Under the pieces are notes generated by a model. The model was not told the DNA's origin, did not search any database, and worked only from the letters and a program-made list of their open reading frames with translations. Positions 6,779 to 13,300 of a stretch of 13,300 nucleotides of DNA are shown in pieces. How positions within the stretch are numbered: the stretch's first letter is position 1; each line of letters opens with the position of its first letter. This DNA comes from Thalassiosira profunda (lineage: Eukaryota > Bacillariophyta > Thalassiosirophyceae > Thalassiosirales > Thalassiosiraceae). Where the stretch lies: NCBI GenBank assembly GCA_036939355.1, contig JALLAP010000632.1:1-13300 (forward strand), read 5' to 3'. The translations under genes and the position numbers were made by a program.

Positions 6779-9700
6779 TCATCTCTCACGCATTGGAGCC
6801 AGACGCGTCAAGTCGGGAAACATTGGCATTTCCTCGCGTTTGTTGCTGGCGTTGCTGCTCGCTTCGAAGACGCGTTCGCTGGTGGCGCCAAAGCTGACAT
6901 GCTTGGGCGATGTCGACTTTCTCAGAGATGATTTCAAGGCTGCTGGCTGTTTTTGGCTGCTCGAATCTACTGGGACCTGGATGATGGCGTGTTTGCTTTT
7001 CGCGAAGTCAACTAGCCGGCGCCAGTATGGGTTGACCGTGATGCTCGAACACCGGGCGATGACAAACAGGAAATGCTTGGCCCGTGTCAGACCGACGTTC
7101 ATTCTTTTCACATCGCTCAGAAAACCAATGCCACTTCCACTTCGACCTGCACGCACACAAGAGAAGATGACTACCCCCGCTTCCCTCCCTTGGAAAGCGT
7201 CGACAGTGCTGAAAATGCCGATGAAGAATATGAGATGAGCCGAGTTGACAAGAAATGGTTTGATCAGCCGCAACTTACTTGATCTCAACTCGCGAGGGGT
7301 ATGACTCGCCGTAGCTCTCCTTGAATAGCCGATGAAGCAGCGACGATTGTTGCGAGTACGGAGTGATTACCGCAACTCGCGTTTTGGCCAGCAGCCCATC
7401 CGTTTCGCGGTCTAGCGTTCGATACAAGTGAAGGGCGAGTTGGGCCTCCTTCTTGTTCGACAAGCTCGTGCCGTCCCTCTCTTCCTTCGAATCGAGATCA
7501 AAGATGCTGAACGGCTGCACAAAGGGAAACTTTTTCCGGATCGCCGTCTTCAAAGGGCCTCCGAATTCAGGTTGTTGCACGTTCGGTCCATCCAAGAGCA
7601 TGCCTTGGTAGAAGATGTGGCGAGGGAAGGCGCTGATTGCAGGGTTCATTCGGTACTGAGTGTTCAGCAAATGAACCTCATGCCCGGCCTCCTCCAGACG
7701 TTGGAAGAGGCTGCGGTCGTACTTGGTTTCTCGACCGGAAACACTAAAGATTGTGGCGGGCAGTTGCTGCGGATCGCCAACCAATATGGCATGGCTCGAT
7801 CCTAGCTGCAGCGCGACCAGAGTCGACGGTTCGGACGACTGGGCCGCTTCGTCCACAACCACCACTTCGAACTTATTGGCCGCCTTCATCACTCGCCCAC
7901 CAGCCGATGCAAGAGTTGTCAGAACGATGTGTGTCGAATTGAGGACATGGGTTTCCAATTGAGACGCCAAAGACTCGTCTGAGGCCCTGCCGCCTGCTTC
8001 TGCTCTCGCATTGACTTCATTCTGAACCATGATAAGCTGTTCGAGGTTGGAGGTTTCGTTGTTGTGCCGCTCGACGTACTTCGTGAGGTTCTTCAGCAAT
8101 GAAACGTAGTGAGGCATTTTCTTGATCTGAATCGGCGTCTCATTTGGACGGAACTTTGGTGGGATGTCAAAGGTTGTTGTCTGCTTTGCGTGATTCACAA
8201 ACAGCGGACGCGGCTGCCCGCTTTCCTCGTCTATCCGGACTTCCCAATGAGACGAAATCGGATAGGGACAGCATTCCAGCAGCGTCTGGATTCTGATCTT
8301 GAGTTTGTGGATCTCGTGATGATACCGCTTCAGGTTCTGTCTGCCGGCGGCAATGGTCTGATCGAGTCTCGTCAGGTCAGACCCTTGCGCAATGATTTGG
8401 TCCACAGTGTCCTTCAGAGAGATGCTCTTAGCTTTCGCATTGGTAGTGCCAGCGCCAACTCGAACGAGGCTGGGTGCATAATGCGTGCCTTGTCCATCCA
8501 CAAACGTATCTGTCATCAGTTTCATGCAAACGTTGTCGACGGCGGCGTTCGATGGGGCACAGACGAGAATCCGAGGCTTGACTTCTGCTGCTCTGTTGAG
8601 GGCCGCCAGCTGCTCGTAGTGCGACGTAGCTGTTGACCCCGTCACAATCGTTTCAATGGCAGTGTAGTACGCTTGGTACTGTCGCAGGTGCAATGCATTC
8701 AGAATAGAGCAGAGCGTTGTGCTCTTTCCTGTGCCTGGCGGGCCTTTGATGAGCGTGAAGCCACCGGATCCATACTCGGAGGCAGACGCTGTGATTGCGT
8801 TGAGTTGACTTTGATTCATCTTCGACTTGGTGTAGATGCGAAAGCCGACGGGCAACGCGCCGTGTCCTCCGAGAGCAAGTGGGTCGACCTTCGACGATGT
8901 TTCCGAGCCTTTGGCGAGTGTTGTTTGCCCTGACCCCACTTGCTTTGCCGTCTTCCCGCCAAGCAGCTGTTTTGCCAGAGGTATTGTATCAGTTTGACTC
9001 AACGCATTAAATTCGCGGAGGGCTGCCAAAGGAGAGTAGAGATGAGATATGTGTGTTAAAGCGTTGGGCGACTGACTTTCAGCAAACAAAAGTCAGTGCG
9101 ATCTCTCACCTGTGACATTCGAGCCAACGCGTATCACGTAGAGCTCGTCCAACGACGCGAATTGGCTCCACTGTTTCTGCGACACACGGACAAGCAGGCC
9201 ATCCACCGAGCGGCTGCGGGGATTGAGAGCGTGCCCAACGAACCCCAGACGTGCTTGCAAAATGTTCGAAAGAGTATCAGTGTCTGATTCACCATTCGGA
9301 GCAAAAGTGCTCCCACGAAGGGCCATCTCTAGCGTTGACGTGCGATGCACAAATAGAATCACATCATTTTTCGCCACTGGACCACCCAGGGTGGCGCTTT
9401 TGAAAGGGGGTCGGACGTGAACGACGACGGTGGGCTCTAAGCAACCTCCAGCGCCGGTTGACGAGGGCGCTCCAGCTGAGCGAGCAAGCTCCACCTTCGC
9501 CACTGCACCAGTGGTTATTGTTGTCCCTCGAAACCACGCGGTATTGGCAGAAGCTTGGGCCGCCACGACATCAGACAGAAGCTGGGCCTTCGCTTCCTGT
9601 ATGAGCAAAGGAGCCCACAGCGCTTTGTACTCCAACACCGACTCAAATACATCAGGAAGAGAGACACTCTCCTCGCTAGCTTCAGTGAGAGGCCTCTTTG

Positions 9701-12341
9701 ACCCGCCCCTTTTAGATGAAGAGCCATCGCCCTTCATTTCATCGTTCAGGTCTCTCACGAAATCCCAGTTGCGAAGCTCTGACCAGTACGAATCGGGGTG
9801 GAGAGGTGGGTAGTAGGAGCGTTTCGACGTGTCAAGCCGTGGAATGATGTTGGGTAGATTCGCTGGATGATGATGATGCGTTGATGTCTTTGCCCGCTTC
9901 GCAGGTTCTGTGACAAGGCTCCGGGCGGCAGCAAGAGCATCTGCGGCTGTCAACGCAGCTCCAGATGAGCTCGCAGTATCGATTTCGTTCGTTTGGGAGT
10001 TGGAAGGTGGAGGAGGGCCACTGTCATTCTCGCACTCTTCGCCGCTCGAATCGCCAAACATATCAGCGTCATCACCATCGTTGTCGTCTTCTCCTTCCGG
10101 AGGTATTGGTGGCATTGGATAATCCGTTCTGCGCGGATCTCCCTCAACTGCTGCATCTGGAGAGTAGTCTAACACGAAACCCAGCCCAGAGTCGAGCAGC
10201 GTCGGCTGTTCCTCTGGCGTCATCTCATCTGAGCTCTTCATCGCACCCTCTTCTTTCGCTGCCACACTCGTCGTTTGTTTGGCAATTGCTTTCAGTTTCA
10301 CTGGCGATCCAAACATGTCCTTGAAGTCATCTTCCTCGCCCGTCGCGTCGGCCTTTTGTTGCCCAACCGTCTCTCGCTGCTGCGGGACTTCGCCACTGGC
10401 CACTCCCTCCTCTCCAGCTTCGCCACCAAACATGTCATCTAGATCTGGATCAGCATCTGATGCCCCCTTGACTGCTTCAGTAGATGCGCCCTTCGAGGCG
10501 GGAGCCTTCACTTTCTTCGCATTTGGAGCAGTTGCTGGCTCTTTGAACTCGTCGTACAGATGGTCAATATCCTCAGTCACTTCGTCTACCTCGCCCTCTT
10601 CCTCTGAATCTTCTTCCTTCACATTCGAGGTTGCCACCAGAGGCCTAATCTCTCGTTGCGAATCGTTCTCAGAAGCAGTGTCTGGAGGCGCAGACAGTGA
10701 CGAGACTGCTTCAACAGCAGATTGATCGCCACGCATATCAAGGGCAGCCGCCATCTTCGTGTGTTTCTTGCCTTTGATGTGCTGCTGGAACGACAATTCG
10801 GTGGCACACGTGACGCGACATGCGGCGCAGTGGTATTCGCTCTCTGCACCTCGCGATGGGTTGTTCTGGTCCGCTACGTTCTTTTTGTGCCTCTCACCCG
10901 CGAGGTGCTGCTGGTACGAGAGCTCGTTCGGGCACGTGACATCGCAAACGTCGCACCGCTGAGGTTGGGGCGGAGGCCCAGTCGCCGTGTCGTTGACACT
11001 CGGATCGCCAACCTTCCGCCTGTGCTTCTCGCCGGCAAGGTGCTGTTGATAGGACAGCTCGTTGGGGCACGACACGCTGCAAACGGAACAAAATACAGGT
11101 TGCGGCGCTGCAGGTTGCGGTCCCTCCGCATTGGCGTCCGGATCGGCCACTTGCTTCTTGTGCTTCTCGCCCGCTACGTGCTGCTCGTACGAGAATGCAT
11201 TTGGACAAGACACGTTGCACGTCGAGCAAAAGACAGGTAGATTTCCTCCAGAAGCGCCGGGGTTGGAGCTCGCCGCCTGCTGCTCTGCCCCCTCGGCTTT
11301 GCCATTGGACGTGCCGTTCACAGCCTCAACCGTCCTTTTATGCTTGGCCCCGTTCAAATGCTGCGCAAACGACAAGTCGCTTTGGCATTGCACATTGCAC
11401 GCCCGGCAATGGAATACCTTCTCGACGTAGTCGTTTCGTCCTTCCGCTGCCGAGGCGACCTGCTTCTTGTGCTTGGCCCCGTTCAAATGCTGCTCGTAGG
11501 ACACTTGGTCCTGGCACGTCACTTTGCAGACGTGGCAGAACACGGTCTGGGAGGGACCTCGCGGAGGCAAGCCGGCCTTCTTTCTGTGCTTCTCGCCGCT
11601 TCGGTGCTGTCGATATTGACGTTCGTCGCGGCAGTACACGTTGCAAATTTGGCAATGGAACTGCGAGGGCTGCTGCTGCTGTCGGCTGTTCGCGGGATGA
11701 GGGGCACTCGGAAGCCGCAATTTGTGTTTCTGGCTGTTGATGTGCTGCTGCAAGGAGAACTCATTCGGACAAGATATGTTGCACAGCTCGCAGAAGAAAC
11801 GCTGCTGGTTTGGAGGCGGCGGGGGAGGAGGCGCGCCCGCTGCACCGGGCAGCTGTTGATGCTGAGGCGCCGAATAGCCGGCCGGGTAGTTGGATTGGTA
11901 GCTCGTTTGCTGTCCGGCGTAATTCTGAGCAGCTGCTCCTCCATAGTTGGCATCTGCGTAATTCTGAGTAGCTGCTCCATACTCATAGCTGGCATACGAC
12001 ATCGCAGCCTGGCTTTGCTGTTGCGGCTGTCCCTGCTGATATTGGTATTGCGGGTACTGCTGCGTCTGTGGCTGAGTCTGCTGATATTGATACTGTTGCT
12101 GCGGCTGTTGTTGGTAGGGATAGGAATACTGATCCGTACTCCCATATCCCACCACCTGCCCTCCCGCGCCAATCGTCACCTGGGCATTGGGGGCGGGGGC
12201 CGCAACGGCCGGTGGCATGGCCGCCCATTGCTGCTGGTTCGGCGGCACCCCTTGCCCTCCCCCCACTCCGGCTCCTTGAGCGTTGGAATTGGGGGCGCCA
12301 GAGGGTGCCGTCGGCCATTGCTGGTGATTCGAGGGCCACAT
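6779..12341 (-). CDS. Zinc-finger array / WW / SEN1-type helicase fusion protein, three exons, 1801 residues
   Basis: Exons are 12341-9110, 9022-7279 and 7208-6779; the lengths sum to 1802 codons including the stop. In order: Q/Y-rich disordered start (70-165), a seven-Pro run (171-177), eight matrin/U1-type C2H2 fingers (184-527, C-x2-C-x12-H-x5-H), an acidic linker with three DMFG motifs (637-763), then the SEN1-type N-terminal helicase part (Leu-Arg-Asn-Trp-Asp-Phe; DVFESVLEYKALWAPLLIQE at 897-916). Helicase motifs are complete: GPPGTGKS 1171-1178 (I), CAPSNAAVDN 1232 (Ia), VVDEAAQ 1467 (II, DEAA), GDPQQLPAT 1493 (III), QYRMNP 1533 (IV), VDAFQGRE 1661 (V) and NVGLTRAK 1696 (VI). A WW domain sits at 1337-1366. 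SEN1-family proteins unwind RNA:DNA hybrids and end RNA polymerase II transcription in the nucleus. Finger and WW functions are inferred. Confidence 0.92.
7209..7278 (-). other. Intron 2 of the SEN1-like gene (70 nt)
   Basis: It begins GTAAGT at 7278 and ends ATTTTCAG at 7209. Splicing joins GTT GAG ATC AA to C ACT GTC GAC, giving VEINTVDAFQG, the conserved helicase motif V of SEN1-type proteins. Without splicing the frame stops at once (TAA). Confidence 0.95.
8157..8246 (-). other. WW domain within the SEN1-like protein (residues 1337-1366)
   Basis: The stretch WEVRIDEESGQ, two extra residues, PLFVNHAKQTTTFDIPP fits the WW pattern: first Trp (1337), Gly in the turn (1346), aromatic then VNH (1352-1355), TTT, then the second aromatic and Pro. 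The second signature Trp is Phe (1362). The SGQ..FVNH..QTTTF order closely follows YAP-type WW domains. Confidence 0.8.
9023..9109 (-). other. Intron 1 of the SEN1-like gene (87 nt)
   Basis: It begins GTGAGA at 9109 and ends CTCTCCTTTGGCAG at 9023 after a clear pyrimidine tract. Splicing yields SNVTALREFNAL, the usual sequence leading into the helicase core. Its length is a multiple of three, but an in-frame TGA follows the donor within six codons, so retention would truncate the protein before the helicase. Two other AGs inside (GAAAG, GTCAG) lack a pyrimidine tract. Confidence 0.93.
10761..11792 (-). repeat. Eight-unit zinc-finger-coding array
   Basis: The first Cys of the fingers fall at residues 184, 230, 269, 312, 372, 418, 463 and 505. 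Every finger keeps C-x2-C-x12-H-x5-H, a third Cys in the NVxC/NISC position, and a (G/S)xKH(K/R) end. Fingers 6 and 7 share the block SCPNELSYQQHLAGE almost exactly and have similar linkers, so they look like the most recent duplication. Confidence 0.9.
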
Positions 12342-12508
12342 ATTAAATATGGATGCCCGCAGCTAGATCCCCAGCAGCCCCCCTCACTTCTACAACTATC
12401 CAGCTACGACTAATTACTCCCTCGCAACTGCGTCTGATCGAGGTAGAAGGCTTTCAGAATGAAAGCTCTACACAACAATAAGCAGAGGCGGTTGCCTCCA
12501 AATCCAGG
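12342..12508. promoter_or_regulatory. Upstream region of the SEN1-like gene
   Basis: These 167 bp lie between the SEN1 ATG and the nearest candidate frame. An AT-rich CCATATTTAAT abuts the ATG itself, so it is leader rather than TATA box. A small inverted repeat GCTTTCA-GAA-TGAAAGC lies at 12450-12466. No coding frame is evident. Confidence 0.35.
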
Positions 12509-12847
12509 CTACTGTTGAGATCGAGAAATGCCTTTCACAATCCAGCAGGCGGGCAGAGCGAACACCTTGAGCAGCGCAGCTCGCTCCTCGGGCAGAGCGT
12601 GTTCAGCAACAGACGTGCAGAATTTCCCGAGGGACGCATCTACAAGTCTATGCCAACAACGAGCACAATTGCCTCTCAGCGCAATAGCTACGCCGGCAAA
12701 AAACAGACAACACGAGTACGACGAGCCGAGGACGGACCCGGAGGAGGCGCAGGGGGCACGCGTCGTTCTCCTGCAACTTGGTGTTTCCCCGGGCGCAAGT
12801 TCTCTCGCGAGGCAAGATAACGTGCGCGTCGCCGCACCACAGACCAA
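12509..12847 (-). CDS. Weak candidate: 3' exon of an unknown - strand gene
   Basis: This frame has no ATG, so it would need an upstream exon or a non-ATG start. The last 76 residues look more protein-like than the rest: a hydrophobic segment (SCCLFFAGVAIAL), then LVDASLGKFCTSVAEHALPEERAALL and a hydrophobic end. I recognise no family. The frame overlaps a 167-codon + strand frame (12528-13031) that starts with ATG but is Arg/Ser/Ala-rich and reads like its antisense. Either, or neither, may be real. Confidence 0.27.
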   Translation of the reverse strand: MVCGAATRTLSCLARELAPGETPSCRRTTRAPCASSGSVLGSSYSCCLFFAGVAIALRGNCARCWHRLVDASLGKFCTSVAEHALPEERAALLKVFALPACWIVKGISRSQQ

Positions 12848-13014
12848 GCGCCAGGGCCGCGCGCGGCTGGTTCGCGACTGCCGCGCCCCCTACCGGGCCG
12901 TCGCTCCTCCTTGTGCCAGCACAGGCAGCCTCCACCAGCGCCCGCCCTCGTTCCGTTCATTTTTACGATCAAATACCAGCTCCCTCGTAGAGCTGTACTG
13001 CAAAATGTCGTCAG

Positions 13015-13188
13015 ATGAGAGAGAGATTTGATCCTCACATCTTCCCCTCCAAATTTGATACGGAGTCCCAAGCATTGATCGCTGATTTCTACGTGGAGGT
13101 TGAAGTTGGGAAATCGTCGCCCTCATTTTACGATCTTTTACGACAACATACTGATTCCGTCGTTCACGCCAGCCTAGATGATCGCTAA
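13015..13188 (+). CDS. Small coding-like frame of 57 residues
   Basis: From ATG at 13015 to TAA at 13186 the frame reads MRERFDPHIFPSKFDTESQA and goes on through VEVEVGKSSPSFYDLLRQH. Composition is balanced and looks coding. A donor-like GTAAAG follows directly after the TAA. It could be a microprotein, a uORF of the gene starting at 13226, or an exon of it. I recognise no family. An overlapping ATG at 13005 opens only an eight-residue frame. Confidence 0.35.
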   Translation: MRERFDPHIFPSKFDTESQALIADFYVEVEVGKSSPSFYDLLRQHTDSVVHASLDDR

Positions 13189-13225
13189 GTAAAGTCTCGA
13201 CGGATCCGTTCGACTGATCTTGACA

Positions 13226-13300
13226 ATGAACGACGACCTCCTCCTCTCGCCTCGCTCCGCTCCTGCGGCGGAGGAGAGGAAGCCTCCGCACAATTCGAGG
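13226..13300 (+). CDS. Possible start of a + strand gene cut off by the right edge
   Basis: ATG at 13226 in the context TTGACAATGA opens a frame that continues for 25 codons to the window end (MNDDLLLSPRSAPAAEERK...). It is too short to assign a function. The opposite-strand frame here is Arg-rich and less convincing. Confidence 0.33.
   Translation, partial: MNDDLLLSPRSAPAAEERKPPHNSR

Noticed and set aside
11340..12413. 357-codon + strand frame opposite the N-terminal part of the SEN1-like gene
   Set aside because: It is the antisense of the zinc-finger and Q/Y-rich coding sequence; the translation is a Leu/Arg/Val-rich low-complexity string with no motif.
12528..13031. 167-codon + strand ATG frame near the right end
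   Set aside because: Arg/Ser/Ala-rich with no domain; it reads like the complement of the - strand frame 12509-12847. Kept only as an alternative.
1..13300. Bacterial origin, CRISPR arrays, tRNA or rRNA genes
   Set aside because: Spliceosomal introns and eukaryotic protein families rule out a bacterial segment; I saw no regularly spaced direct repeats and no cloverleaf or rRNA-like stretch in the spacers.

Overview
The window looks like a compact nuclear segment of a microbial eukaryote. At least two genes carry short GT-AG introns (70 to 106 nt) whose removal restores protein motifs exactly. Genes lie on both strands with almost no spacing, and one pair of convergent genes may even overlap at the stop codons. 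The proteins are eukaryotic in type: MYND finger, SEN1 helicase, matrin-type zinc fingers, CHK-like kinase. I cannot name the lineage. Nothing indicates a bacterial operon, a virus, an rRNA or tRNA gene, or a CRISPR array.

Layout, left to right. (1) A possible 3' end of a + strand gene (2-205) runs into the 3' end of a - strand endonuclease/exonuclease/phosphatase-family gene (195-1157). (2) After a spacer of about 340 bp comes a small cysteine-rich - strand protein (1501-1812). (3) A 300 bp spacer follows, framed by perfect 22-bp inverted repeats with a strongly palindromic GGGGAATCCCC core. (4) A - strand hypothetical gene (2111-2694) is split by a one-base frame change at a TGATG stop/start overlap. 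(5) It diverges from a + strand, three-exon MYND-finger gene (3005-3605); the shared promoter holds an 11-bp perfect hairpin. (6) A - strand protein with a 2-oxoglutarate-dioxygenase-like HxD...H...R pattern (3683-5029) diverges from (7) a + strand CHK/aminoglycoside-phosphotransferase-like kinase (about 5139 or 5273 to 6754). (8) From 12341 down to 6779 runs a three-exon - strand gene for an 1801-residue protein. (9) The right 0.8 kb holds only weak candidates, including the possible start of a + strand gene cut by the window edge.

The most notable item is the 1801-residue protein. It joins a Q/Y-rich, FUS-like N-terminus, a proline run, eight matrin/U1-type (double-stranded-RNA-type) C2H2 fingers, an acidic disordered linker with three DMFG motifs, and a complete SEN1/senataxin-type superfamily 1 helicase. 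Inserted between helicase motifs Ia and II is a recognisable WW domain whose second Trp is Phe. I know of no described protein with this architecture. It would place RNA binding, proline or CTD binding and R-loop/termination helicase activity on one chain. The other genes show no obvious shared pathway; the neighbourhood reads as ordinary dense housekeeping DNA around this one unusual protein.
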